DNA of 64,000 bases from Sphingobacterium sp. (GCA_029239355.1 JAQZAZ010000001.1:62001-126000), one strand, 5' to 3'; counted from the first letter of the stretch, positions 8,065 through 16,439 are shown. Made by a program: numbers and translations. Notes: generated by a model from the letters alone, not told the origin.

Positions 8065-10485
8065 TTACATTAGTGACACTCTCAGTTTGAGATAAAAGGC
8101 TCTCCCAGGCTTTTGTAAACGAAAATTATCATACGCTCTTTCGTTTGTCAGGTTGCGAACTTCACCCGATACATGATATTTATTTCGATTCCAGGAATAA
8201 CTTAGGATAACCGAGTGCACGGTTTGACTCGGAATATGGTTTTTTGAGGCTAATGAGCCTAAGTGTGAATCACTCAGGTAATACCAGCGTGTAAATTGTG
8301 TCGTCCATGACAATTGCGTGCGGCTACCTTTTTCGAACCAATCATTTTGTGCTACGCCAATATCAAGATTTCCATATACCCACGGTCTATTTGGAATCTG
8401 GTAACCGTAGGTCAGGCTCACTTGTTGATTGGTGTCATCTGTATATTTTTTGTTATCTAAGGCTTTATCATAACTGGCATTGACCGCTGCTGTGATCACA
8501 TCTTTATAACCATAACGGATCTCGGTTTCGGCACCATATAGCTTCACCCCAGGTATATTGTACGCCTGAAATTTAGATTGTCCATCAACAGTGACAATAT
8601 GTGTATTGATGTAATCTTTTGCTACGCGGTAAAAGCCAGAAATATCAAAATTGATAAAGTGATTGTCGTTGAAAAAAGTATTGTAATAGAATCCGCCGTT
8701 TAGATTATCACTCCGTTCGGGTTTCAGGTCCCAATTTGCAATCTGATTCTGGCCATCGCCATATAATGCACTCATCGTTGGCATATTATAGGCTCTTTCG
8801 GCAGAGAACTTTACACCCCCATCTCTAAAGATCCGGTACCTCGATGCAAAGCTATAGCCTTGATAGTTAAAATATTTAGCATACGAAACAATGGCCCCGC
8901 CGACAAGTTGATTATTTGTGTCAAACTCGCGCTCATCAACTTCTTTGTACGTATTCAAACCATAGTATTTGAAGGCTATATTATTTACCAATCGCTTATT
9001 GAACCATTGATTTTGCCACGACAACCCTACAATATGACGGGTCATGCGACTTGGTAAACCCGAAGTATTGAAGTCTAATATTTTGTCATAAGTCTTACGA
9101 TGATTTGTATTTACATTATAATTGAGATTTAAGCTATGGTTGCGCTCTTCATCAAAGTCGTAATTAAAATTAGACCGCGCTAAATAGTTACTTGTCTTTT
9201 GTTCCTCATGTTTCTGCTGATTGACGTTTGCAGATCCTTGGTTTGAAATCCAGGATCCACTCCAATTGTAATTGTAAAGTGCTGTATCACGAATATGGGT
9301 AACATCATAGCTTGTACTTGCATAGATGTCCGCAAATAAGCGGTTCACCAAGAAATTTTGCTTTTTATAACTGATTGTCGGCATTAGATAGTTGGACGAC
9401 TTCCAATCACCGCCATTGACATCATTTATTGTGGCACCCAATTGATTTTGTTTATTATTGGCCGCATAGGTCAGGCCTATAAAAAATTGGTCAGCCCAAT
9501 GCTTATCGCGCAAACCAACCTCTACCTGCCCCATAGCAGAATAGTATCTATCTTTAAATCTTTTAACTTTATCTAATGGAACAAACTTATTGTCAATTGT
9601 CGTTTCGTATACTACACCGTATTTCGGCTCGCTATACATCGTATAATTATTATCTGAATAATTGTAAAACGCATTGGTTCGGACAGATAATTTACTTTTA
9701 GGATTCGTGTACATACCGACCAATGCTGCCTGATGTGTGTTAAAAGACCCATAACTATAACTCAAATCCAGATAATGTCTTGATCGCTGTTTTGTAATAA
9801 TATTGACAGCCCCTCCCAAGGCATCAGAACCCAAGAAAGCAGGAACGACCCCTTTGTAAATCTCGATTCGATCGACTAGGTTGACAGGAATATTATTGAG
9901 CGACATCGACGATCCGAAATTGTCCATCGGAACGCCATCTATATATATTTTGGCATCTAATCCGTTAATGCGGAATATAAAATTTGACCCCAAACCTCCA
10001 TCTTCACGAAATGTAACTCCTGGTGCGGTACGTAAAACTTGATTTATGTTAGCTGTCTGGTTGGCATATATATTCATATCGATGACACTCACATTAAATC
10101 CTGAGCGCTTTATCTCGGCAACCTTGCGCTCGTTTTCAGTTTTTCCGCGCACAGATACAGTTACTTCGTCTATATAATTACGATCTTCTTTGAGTTGAAA
10201 GTCCTGAATGAATTTATCGTTTAATGCTCTTTCTTCGGGCCTATATCCAACAGCGGTAACGCGTATAATGGCATCAATGATTGTGCTTGTCTGTAATTTA
10301 TAATATCCATCTACATCGGTTGATGTGCCCGTGTGCTGATCGTTAAGTCGTATCGTCGCACCTTCGATCGGTTTTCCAAAATTATCTTTGACAAAACCTG
10401 AAATAGCATACTTTTTAGCGGTCTGTGCCTGTGTTAATACATTAAAAATTAATAATAGAACAAAAGTAGATGTTGATTTCAACAT
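8065..10485 (-). CDS. TonB-dependent siderophore-type receptor, XusA-like
   Basis: 806 residues: signal peptide (~1-20, ending VLTQAQ), CarboxypepD_reg-like domain (~27-100), plug (~125-240, with INQVLRTAPGVTF, IYIDGVPMD and LGGAVNIITKQRS) and a barrel ending in an aromatic/hydrophobic strand (YLKLRVSLM). The length and plug are those of siderophore receptors, not SusC proteins. It has no N-terminal STN signalling domain although the operon is led by a sigma/anti-sigma pair. It is followed by the DUF4374 lipoprotein. A hairpin at 10494-10529 lies just before its start codon. The import of a ferric chelate is inferred from family and operon. Confidence 0.85.
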   Translation of the reverse strand: MLKSTSTFVLLLIFNVLTQAQTAKKYAISGFVKDNFGKPIEGATIRLNDQHTGTSTDVDGYYKLQTSTIIDAIIRVTAVGYRPEERALNDKFIQDFQLKEDRNYIDEVTVSVRGKTENERKVAEIKRSGFNVSVIDMNIYANQTANINQVLRTAPGVTFREDGGLGSNFIFRINGLDAKIYIDGVPMDNFGSSMSLNNIPVNLVDRIEIYKGVVPAFLGSDALGGAVNIITKQRSRHYLDLSYSYGSFNTHQAALVGMYTNPKSKLSVRTNAFYNYSDNNYTMYSEPKYGVVYETTIDNKFVPLDKVKRFKDRYYSAMGQVEVGLRDKHWADQFFIGLTYAANNKQNQLGATINDVNGGDWKSSNYLMPTISYKKQNFLVNRLFADIYASTSYDVTHIRDTALYNYNWSGSWISNQGSANVNQQKHEEQKTSNYLARSNFNYDFDEERNHSLNLNYNVNTNHRKTYDKILDFNTSGLPSRMTRHIVGLSWQNQWFNKRLVNNIAFKYYGLNTYKEVDEREFDTNNQLVGGAIVSYAKYFNYQGYSFASRYRIFRDGGVKFSAERAYNMPTMSALYGDGQNQIANWDLKPERSDNLNGGFYYNTFFNDNHFINFDISGFYRVAKDYINTHIVTVDGQSKFQAYNIPGVKLYGAETEIRYGYKDVITAAVNASYDKALDNKKYTDDTNQQVSLTYGYQIPNRPWVYGNLDIGVAQNDWFEKGSRTQLSWTTQFTRWYYLSDSHLGSLASKNHIPSQTVHSVILSYSWNRNKYHVSGEVRNLTNERAYDNFRLQKPGRAFYLKLRVSLM

Positions 10486-10493
10486 TTTATTTA

Positions 10494-10529
10494 GATTAAG
10501 TATATATAAGAGGGTTGCTTATACTTATC
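10494..10529 (-). promoter_or_regulatory. Hairpin just upstream of the TonB receptor start
   Basis: An inverted repeat (AAGTATA at 10498-10504 with TATACTT at 10520-10526, extendable to GAT/ATC with one bulge) ends 8 nt before the ATG at 10485. It has no T-run on the minus strand, so it is not an evident terminator. It could influence translation or mRNA stability of the receptor relative to the upstream regulatory genes. Confidence 0.35.
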
Positions 10530-10618
10530 TTTTACCGAATGCTGATATTGGTTGTTTTTTTAAAATTTATATAAATAGTTGATTATAAGACTTATTTTTT
10601 TGATAGAGGAAGGCGTAA

Positions 10619-11818
10619 TCATTTCAAATAATCCATACGGACGATAAAGTTTGTGGTAGGAGGGAGTTTGATTCCTTTCGATATCTCTCTTGTCTGTAGG
10701 TTATATTTCCAGACACGATGCTCGTCATTTGAATCATCTATGGCAATGTATACGTATGTTTTATCGCTCCATACGTTCTCTTTCTGTGTACCTTTATCCA
10801 ACGGAAACGGAATTTTTTCGATGGTTCCAGATTTTAAATCCACTAACCTATACTCAAATTGATAGACAGCATGAAAATTGGAGAAATCGGTATACAGCTT
10901 TTTTTGTTCATTACGGATAATGGCCTTTCCGTTGCCAACATACCAGAGTCCATAAGCGTGATTTCCGATCGATTTGGAAATATTGATCATATAGTCCCGA
11001 TCAACGAGTTGTTGGCCTTTCTTTTTCCTGAAAATGGCTGTTGGCAAGTTCGGGTTATTGCCCAGCGCGATGCCGGGGTTGGTCATAAAATAATAATCAC
11101 CCGCTTCGTTCTTAAAACTATAGGATTGTATGATATTGAAGCCACCAGGATAAGTCGAACGCGTTTCTTTCTGAATATTAGTAAGCTTAAAACTATCATA
11201 TTTTATTGTGGCATAATAGGTCGTATCGGATGTTGTATAGCTATATTTTCCCGTTGATTTAAAATAGGAATAGGCTAGCCAAAGATCGTCGTTTTCAATA
11301 TCTACAAGACCGACGTGTAGCGCACCATATTCTTTTGTGGCAAACGGCAAAATAATGGTGTTTTCTTTTACGATCTGCATCGCTTCAACATTGATTTGGT
11401 AGATGCGGGCTTGTTTTTTTCCACCTACAATATTTTCACGACAGGCTGCAATGAGATTGCTATCGTCTTTCCATGTGATGGTTTCAAAATCACGGTTCTT
11501 TAATGGTATACTATCGATAAGAACTAATGATAGCCCCCGCAACTGGTATTTGCTAAAGACACTTGTCTGGCTCGATAATCTATAAAAGAAACCATTTTTA
11601 TAAATATATTCTCTTTCCTGTATACGCGAGGTGGGTAGGGGGATTTGAAGGGTAGTACCCTCGTTGTCATCCAAGCTTTCGGCAAATAATAAACTGCTCG
11701 GGTTTTCATCTTTGTTGAACAAACAAAGAACAAAATTTGGATCGATTTTTTTTGGGGAAATTTGCCTGCACGAAAAAATGACGGTTACTAGAAAAGACAA
11801 TAATAATAATCGCTTCAT
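10619..11818 (-). CDS. Lipoprotein, probable beta-propeller, distant DUF4374-like
   Basis: 399 residues with a lipoprotein signal (VIFSC, Cys17). The body has repeated strand-loop units typical of a propeller (for example KVWKYNLQTREIS near the C-terminus). Length, lipid anchor and operon position resemble the DUF4374 protein at 6811-8034, so it may be a second, divergent capture protein, but the similarity is only architectural to my eye. It lies between the anti-sigma gene (9 bp) and the TonB receptor (133 bp), which makes it part of the regulated operon and possibly a ligand sensor at the surface. I cannot assign a family with certainty. Confidence 0.6.
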   Translation of the reverse strand: MKRLLLLSFLVTVIFSCRQISPKKIDPNFVLCLFNKDENPSSLLFAESLDDNEGTTLQIPLPTSRIQEREYIYKNGFFYRLSSQTSVFSKYQLRGLSLVLIDSIPLKNRDFETITWKDDSNLIAACRENIVGGKKQARIYQINVEAMQIVKENTIILPFATKEYGALHVGLVDIENDDLWLAYSYFKSTGKYSYTTSDTTYYATIKYDSFKLTNIQKETRSTYPGGFNIIQSYSFKNEAGDYYFMTNPGIALGNNPNLPTAIFRKKKGQQLVDRDYMINISKSIGNHAYGLWYVGNGKAIIRNEQKKLYTDFSNFHAVYQFEYRLVDLKSGTIEKIPFPLDKGTQKENVWSDKTYVYIAIDDSNDEHRVWKYNLQTREISKGIKLPPTTNFIVRMDYLK

Positions 11819-11827
11819 GCTGATCTT

Positions 11828-12430
11828 TTAAATGCTTTGAAATTGTTCTCTGATTTTAATTTGCATATTCGACGGTAAAAAAGCGAGGTCACTTTTTTGA
11901 AATGCAACGATTTTACCAAAATCTGGCGAATCAGATACAAAATATTCTTTTCCAGCCTTAAATACCAAGATATTATGATTATTGTCCAAAAGCTCAAAAT
12001 CCCTTTTAGGTTTGATGATAAAGTCTCCTGAGAAAGCCAGTTTTTTATTGACCAGATCAATATTGGCTGTACTATTTTTACTTAAATGCACGTCGTAGTG
12101 ATCTTCGGTAAAGAACTTACTGTTTTCAACGGATGTATTTGTAAAAGTATGGTTATCCAAGGTGGGCTGGGAGAAATGGAAAACAGAAAAACCAAGCACA
12201 AAAACGATTGCCGCTGCGGCGGTAACTTTCCCCCAATTTATTATCTTGTGCTGAGTAACATCCAAAGTGATTTTGTCCCACATGGTCGCGCCGACTTCTT
12301 CGTTTACCTCTTTATTTTCCGTAATACTATCCCAGGAATCATCATTCAACCATTTTTCGACTAAATGCTTGTCACCCTCAGCACACTGGCCTGAAGCATA
12401 TTTTTTTAGTATGTCTTGGTTGATTTCCAT
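11828..12430 (-). CDS. Short FecR-like anti-sigma factor
   Basis: 200 residues. Residues 1-66 are an acidic cytoplasmic part with the sigma-binding helix pattern (KYASGQCAEGDKHLVEKWL), residues 67-86 are a single transmembrane helix, and residues ~95-200 are a FecR-type beta domain. Typical Bacteroidota FecR proteins are 320-400 residues and continue into a DUF4974 domain that receives the signal from the receptor's STN domain. That part is absent here and the protein stops 10 bp before the lipoprotein gene. It follows the sigma gene by 21 bp. It should hold the sigma factor inactive at the membrane, but how it is released is unclear (see findings). Confidence 0.78.
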   Translation of the reverse strand: MEINQDILKKYASGQCAEGDKHLVEKWLNDDSWDSITENKEVNEEVGATMWDKITLDVTQHKIINWGKVTAAAAIVFVLGFSVFHFSQPTLDNHTFTNTSVENSKFFTEDHYDVHLSKNSTANIDLVNKKLAFSGDFIIKPKRDFELLDNNHNILVFKAGKEYFVSDSPDFGKIVAFQKSDLAFLPSNMQIKIREQFQSI

Positions 12431-12451
12431 TTTTTGATAATCCGTGTACTT

Positions 12452-13015
12452 TCAAAAATACAAAAAAGTAATTAATAGGAATCTAGCGATATTGATATTG
12501 CAATACTTTTTAAGTCTCATCTTAATTACAGATAATGCCTTGCTGATATGATATTCAACCGCTCTTTCTGAAATTAACAAGTTAGTCGCTATTTCTTTAT
12601 TGGTCAATCCTTCGTCGCGGCTCAGTTTATACACATTTTTGCATTGCCTAGGCAAAGAGTCAACCGCATCATCCAAATGATTTTTAAGTTCTTTATAATA
12701 CAGGTTATTGTCTTCGTAAAATTCAGTTTTGCTGTTTAAGATCAATTCGTGATGCCGCAGCTTGTTACCTTTATTCCTCAGAAACTCCAGTGATTTTAAT
12801 TTCACCGAGCGCAAAAGATAGCGTTCAGCATCATATAACTGAAGATCATATCTTCTTTCCCAGAGAGACTTAAAAACATCTTGGACAATCTCCTTGGCAT
12901 CGTCTTCATCGCCGACGCTCTTGAGCGCGAAAGAATACATCCTCTTCCAATATAAGTGGAAAAACTCTTCGAATTGTTTTTTGCCGATCGCTATATTATG
13001 TACTGAGGTTTTCAA
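12452..13015 (-). CDS. ECF RNA polymerase sigma factor (FecI-like)
   Basis: 187 residues. Region 2 is visible at ~12-80 (EEFFHLYWKRMYSFA, then DAKEIVQDVFKSLWERR) and region 4 helix-turn-helix at ~120-170 (LPRQCKNVYKLSRDEG, then ISERAVEYHISKAL). The short hydrophobic C-terminus is common in Bacteroidota ECF factors. It heads the minus-strand operon and is followed by its anti-sigma gene, so it likely drives expression of the iron-uptake genes. A good phylum-type promoter lies immediately upstream (13022-13052) and would give an almost leaderless mRNA. Confidence 0.9.
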   Translation of the reverse strand: MKTSVHNIAIGKKQFEEFFHLYWKRMYSFALKSVGDEDDAKEIVQDVFKSLWERRYDLQLYDAERYLLRSVKLKSLEFLRNKGNKLRHHELILNSKTEFYEDNNLYYKELKNHLDDAVDSLPRQCKNVYKLSRDEGLTNKEIATNLLISERAVEYHISKALSVIKMRLKKYCNINIARFLLITFLYF

Positions 13016-13021
13016 AGCTTA

Positions 13022-13052
13022 CAAATATACACTCTATTTAGACTTATTACAA
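13022..13052 (-). promoter_or_regulatory. Bacteroidota-type promoter of the sigma/anti-sigma operon
   Basis: Read on the minus strand: TTG at 13052-13050, a 20-nt spacer and TATATTTG at 13029-13022. This fits TTG-N17..23-TAnnTTTG exactly. The -7 box ends 7 nt before the ATG at 13015, so the transcript would start within a few bases of the start codon. Confidence 0.55.
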
Positions 13053-13105
13053 ATAAAGTAAACAGCAAATCTCAATTCTTTGATCTTCTGAATACAAACA
13101 ATTTG

Positions 13106-13804
13106 TTATTTTCTTCTGATTTGAAATTTGATGCCTAATGCTAACCCAATGTAGTCGTCAAATTTTAGATATTTATTCTGTATACCACTGATTAGGTAGA
13201 GATCGCTGGTATGTAGGTCATAATAAAATTTAATTCCTTCAAAATAGGAGGAATTGGATTTTACTTTATAAGTAAAGTCTTGGCCAACAAAGATATTGAT
13301 GCGGAGTCTAGTAGAAAATTTATAGTAGCTGCTCGGATATTTATCAGGTTCTTTATACCAAAACTGTTTGCCCAGCGTCGTATTGAGGTAAATCCCGGTG
13401 CGTAGCGGATGGTAGCTGAGCTGATCATGGAGCTGAACCTTAAAAGGGGTATAGGTCTGGCGGAGGGTAAAAGTGAGCTTGGCACGGTCGGTATCATACT
13501 TGGGTACATAACCCAGCAAAAAGTCGGTCGACCACTGTTTTTGTCTACTATAATCCCAGCCAGCGCCGACGGAAAATAAACCGATGGAACCGGCATATTG
13601 AACCATGTAGCTGGATGGTACAAGGCTGAAGGCCGTTTTTTTGAGCTCTTTAGTTTTGTTGCTATCGATTTGAGCGCTGCTGTCGGCGCTGGATAAGGTC
13701 TCGCGTACATGATGACCGGATGATTGGGCCATACTGACTGTCGAATAGAAAAGGGTAACGAGCGCGATAAATAGTTTTCGGGGATTAATAAGAAACAAGT
13801 TCAT
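13106..13804 (-). CDS. Outer-membrane beta-barrel protein, unknown role
   Basis: 232 residues: signal peptide (~1-26, ending VSMAQ), a short Ser/Asp-rich linker, then amphipathic strands rich in Tyr, Lys and Asp ending GIKFQIRRK, as in small outer-membrane barrels. Its first 20 bp overlap the end of the phosphoesterase gene, so the two are translationally coupled. I do not recognise a named family. The coupling suggests it anchors or supplies the phosphoesterase at the outer membrane, which is inference. Confidence 0.65.
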   Translation of the reverse strand: MNLFLINPRKLFIALVTLFYSTVSMAQSSGHHVRETLSSADSSAQIDSNKTKELKKTAFSLVPSSYMVQYAGSIGLFSVGAGWDYSRQKQWSTDFLLGYVPKYDTDRAKLTFTLRQTYTPFKVQLHDQLSYHPLRTGIYLNTTLGKQFWYKEPDKYPSSYYKFSTRLRINIFVGQDFTYKVKSNSSYFEGIKFYYDLHTSDLYLISGIQNKYLKFDDYIGLALGIKFQIRRK

Positions 13805-14594
13805 GGGTATAGTGATCCTTGGTGACTGTAAAAATTAGAAATTGACGTTTGCCGATGTTTGGCGTACCATAGTAGATGATGCCGTCCTTGAAAATATCAT
13901 CTTCCTGGTAGGTATGATCATGTCCGTTGTTGCAATAGAGCAGATTGGGGTATTGTCTGATGCTGTACTGGAAGACAGAGGCTACATTGTTGTTGAACTG
14001 GTCGGATGTCGGCCTGGCATGCATGACCACAACGCTTTGGTCAAAACGCTCTATATCCTTCAGGCGTTCACTTTCAATGAATGAAAAATCGGGTACAGGT
14101 TTGGAATAGTCGGATTCTAACGCATTAGTATTTAAGCATAGAAATTTTGTTTTCCCCGCAATAAAGCTATAATTAGGGTTGCCAAATACCTGTTCAAAAA
14201 TTTCTTCGCCGTTGGCCAGGCAATCGTGGTTGCCTAACAGCGCCACATAAGGCTGTTTTAGCTTTTCCAGGATGTCACGTTGCCACAAAAATTCTTTGGT
14301 GAGACCAAAATCGCTGATATCACCCCCATGGATAATAAAATCAATATCATCACGTTTGTTGACTATTTTTACAAAATCGTCAAGATCGTCATGCCAGCGC
14401 TGTGAGTCACTGATAAACGCATACTTTATTGTGTCTCTGCCAGCATAATCACGTTCAATTTTTATAATGTTATCACGGTTGATGTCTTGTCTTCCTTCTA
14501 TTTTACCGGAGTATGGATGAATATCAAACATATTACAGCTATGAATAAGAAGTGAAATGGAAGCGAGTACAATATAAATCCAAAATTTTTTCAT
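13785..14594 (-). CDS. Calcineurin-like metallophosphoesterase lipoprotein
   Basis: The five metallophosphoesterase blocks are all present in order: an atypical first block (FISDSQ), GGDISD, GNHD, the His of VVVMHARP, and GHDH near the C-terminus, so a two-metal centre should form. I chose the ATG at 14594 rather than the in-frame ATG 33 bp earlier, because it starts directly with a lipoprotein signal (MKKFWIY... LIHSC). The start overlaps nothing upstream. The 3' end overlaps the barrel gene by 20 bp. Substrate unknown: envelope phosphodiesters or phosphomonoesters are possible. Confidence 0.85.
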   Translation of the reverse strand: MKKFWIYIVLASISLLIHSCNMFDIHPYSGKIEGRQDINRDNIIKIERDYAGRDTIKYAFISDSQRWHDDLDDFVKIVNKRDDIDFIIHGGDISDFGLTKEFLWQRDILEKLKQPYVALLGNHDCLANGEEIFEQVFGNPNYSFIAGKTKFLCLNTNALESDYSKPVPDFSFIESERLKDIERFDQSVVVMHARPTSDQFNNNVASVFQYSIRQYPNLLYCNNGHDHTYQEDDIFKDGIIYYGTPNIGKRQFLIFTVTKDHYTHELVSY

Positions 14595-14862
14595 CTGAGC
14601 TCTTAGTTGTTGACTTTTTGAATTCAAAAGTAAGTTTTAAGGATAGGTTGCTTCGTTTTTACAAATTATTATTACGTTAAAATGATATTATACAGGCTGA
14701 TTTTGATGCTATAGCCCATATCAGTACACGACTGTATATTGATTATAACCCAAGCGATTTTTTGTGGATACATCGTGCAGAGAGATTGTTTTTCTATTGG
14801 AATTCTTAAATTATTTCCAGCTTGGGTGCTATTAATTATTATATTTGCTACATTGTCAAGAC

Positions 14863-15240
14863 ATGAAAGCGAAACAATTCATATGGATCTTATTACCTTT
14901 GATGCTCCTCCAGAGTTTCTCTAGTGTATGGATATGGTCTGTTTTTCAGATTAATAGAGATTACATTGCCAGGTATGAATGTATCAATCGCTTTAATGAA
15001 AAAGCGCTTTCCTGTCGAGGTCAATGTATATTGATGAAAAAGATGCGTGAGCACGAAGAAAAGGAGCAAAAAAACCTTGAAACACGTATTATTGATGTTG
15101 TTTTTATCAATACTCCCCTGAATTTTAGCTTTGAAGCCTCTACTTTTGATGAAATAGCCGCAACACTGGCTTTTCCAGAAGTGAAAGAAGATTATGCTTA
15201 CCGCCCCATCTTTTCTATTTTTCACCCACCGCTCGTTTAA
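14863..15240 (+). CDS. Small membrane-anchored Cys-motif protein (paralog 1)
   Basis: 125 residues from ATG 14863, preferred over an earlier TTG at 14845. One hydrophobic N-terminal segment (~6-28) precedes a conserved-looking block, NRDYIARYEC with Cys40, Arg43, then CRGQC (Cys51, Cys55) followed by Leu/Met and Lys. A charged Glu/Lys stretch follows (EHEEKEQ), and the protein ends IFHPPLV. The protein at 16012-16398 has the same layout and ending. Such small Bacteroidota proteins are uncharacterised; three spaced cysteines suggest metal (copper or heme delivery) or disulfide chemistry on the periplasmic side. It precedes a cytochrome c gene, which supports a cytochrome or metal-related role. 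Confidence 0.65.
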   Translation: MKAKQFIWILLPLMLLQSFSSVWIWSVFQINRDYIARYECINRFNEKALSCRGQCILMKKMREHEEKEQKNLETRIIDVVFINTPLNFSFEASTFDEIAATLAFPEVKEDYAYRPIFSIFHPPLV

Positions 15241-15499
15241 CGTTTCTAATAAAATTACCGGATGCAGCGATTAGCATTTTATGTAAGGGGACTGCGCCGT
15301 ATGTCTTATCCTTCACGGGATAACTATGCCCATACTGTTCTTTCGCTGATCATCAAGCCTTGCGTATTCGTCGTCCAATAGAGGCTTGCCTATAGTGGGC
15401 TAGAAGGGCCGTCAGAAGAAGTTATTGAATCCTGAGCCGGTAGGAAGGACCTAGGAACACTTCGTATTGTTTTAATAAAATTAATGAAGAGAGAAAAAA
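15241..15499 (+). other. 259-bp gap with several short inverted repeats
   Basis: No good gene. It contains small hairpin-forming repeats: TTATCC/GGATAA near 15307-15324, CAAGCCT at 15354-15360 with AGGCTTG at 15382-15388, and TCCT/AGGA near 15430-15445. The region could be a structured leader of the cytochrome c gene, but it matches no riboswitch I know. Confidence 0.3.
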
Positions 15500-15994
15500 A
15501 TGAAAAATAGAGTCAATATTATTTTAACCTGTTTTGGTTTTATCGTTTTTGTAGCCTGCGCTGGCGATGGGAACAGAAAAGAGGCGCCGGAAAACAATGC
15601 TGCCGAACACATGAGTACGACATCAACGGTTGAAATGCTGGATTATAAAATAGATGGACCGAAAGGCGTCGGGGCCATCAAATCTTTTGAACATAAACCT
15701 TTTGATGCGCAGCTCGCAACTAAAGGGGTAGAGTTGTTTGTTTCGAAATGTGCTATGTGCCATGGCTTCGATCGGACATTGGTAGGTCCATCACTGAATG
15801 GCATCGTCACACGGCGTACACCGGAATGGATTATGAATATGATGCTCGACCCTGCGACAATGCTTGAAAAGGATCCAGATGCCAAAGCATTGAGCAAGGA
15901 GTTTGCATCGCCAATGATTAGTCTAGGCTTACAGGAAGAGGAGGCTCGCGCAATTTTGGAGTATCTCCGCGAACGGAATAGCACAACGAAATAA
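15500..15994 (+). CDS. c-type cytochrome lipoprotein
   Basis: 164 residues. A lipoprotein signal (FVAC, Cys20) is followed by a Ser/Thr/Glu linker (~21-65) and a class I cytochrome c domain with the heme motif CAMCH at 84-88, VGPSLNGI shortly after, and a likely distal Met139 in FASPMISLGL. Ligation to one heme on the outer face of the inner membrane or inner face of the outer membrane is expected. It sits between the two Cys-motif genes, 17 bp before the second, and upstream of two further cytochrome-c-bearing membrane proteins. It is a plausible electron donor to that complex (inference). Confidence 0.88.
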   Translation: MKNRVNIILTCFGFIVFVACAGDGNRKEAPENNAAEHMSTTSTVEMLDYKIDGPKGVGAIKSFEHKPFDAQLATKGVELFVSKCAMCHGFDRTLVGPSLNGIVTRRTPEWIMNMMLDPATMLEKDPDAKALSKEFASPMISLGLQEEEARAILEYLRERNSTTK

Positions 15995-16011
15995 GATATT
16001 GAATTGATCCA

Positions 16012-16398
16012 ATGAAATCCTTTAAGGTGAAAACATTGTTTTGTGTACTTATTGCCTGGGTAATTTGTTTGCAAGCAACCAATCTATTATGGGTGTTTGT
16101 CGCTTATGAGTGCAATCAGGACTATATTGAACAAAATCTATGTGTTTACCGGTATGAACCTGCCGCGACCTGTAAAGGTTTCTGCTACCTGAGTGAAAAG
16201 ACTGTGGAACAGAAGGATGTTAGCGATGTACTTATCAAAGTGAAAAGTGCCGAAATATTGCTATTTGTCCAACTGGTCAATCCGCTAACTTGGGAGCAAC
16301 CATTTAGTTTATTTTTAAAGTTAAGCTGTCCGCCGACAAAAGATAAAAAGCTGTGCGAAGGCACCTTTATGCGGATTTTTAAACCCCCTATCGTATAA
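16012..16398 (+). CDS. Small membrane-anchored Cys-motif protein (paralog 2)
   Basis: 128 residues. The N-terminal hydrophobic segment (~8-32) is followed by NQDYIEQNLC (Cys44), Arg47, then CKGFC (Cys54, Cys58) and Leu-Ser-Glu-Lys. The ending IFKPPIV matches the ending of the 14863-15240 product. Shared pattern: N-x-D-Y-I, then Cys, x-x-Arg, Cys-x-Gly-x-Cys-x-Leu. The pair flanks the cytochrome c lipoprotein gene, so a duplicated role in maturation or metal supply is possible. Extra cysteines occur in the hydrophobic segment and at Cys34. Function unknown. Confidence 0.65.
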   Translation: MKSFKVKTLFCVLIAWVICLQATNLLWVFVAYECNQDYIEQNLCVYRYEPAATCKGFCYLSEKTVEQKDVSDVLIKVKSAEILLFVQLVNPLTWEQPFSLFLKLSCPPTKDKKLCEGTFMRIFKPPIV

Positions 16399-16439
16399 CC
16401 GTTTCCCCTTAAATTTTTATTGAAGAAAAGAATAAGACA

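Noticed and set aside
13261..13710. 149-codon frame in another frame of the barrel gene
   Set aside because: The overlapping 232-residue frame has a signal peptide and barrel strands; this one has neither.
14840..14847. TATATTTG box upstream of the first Cys-motif gene
   Set aside because: The nearest TTG is only 15 nt upstream, outside the 17-23 nt spacing, so it is not called a promoter.
15262..15381. 39-codon frame between the Cys-motif and cytochrome c genes
   Set aside because: No recognisable family, unusual composition, and not flanked by operon-like spacing. More likely structured leader DNA.
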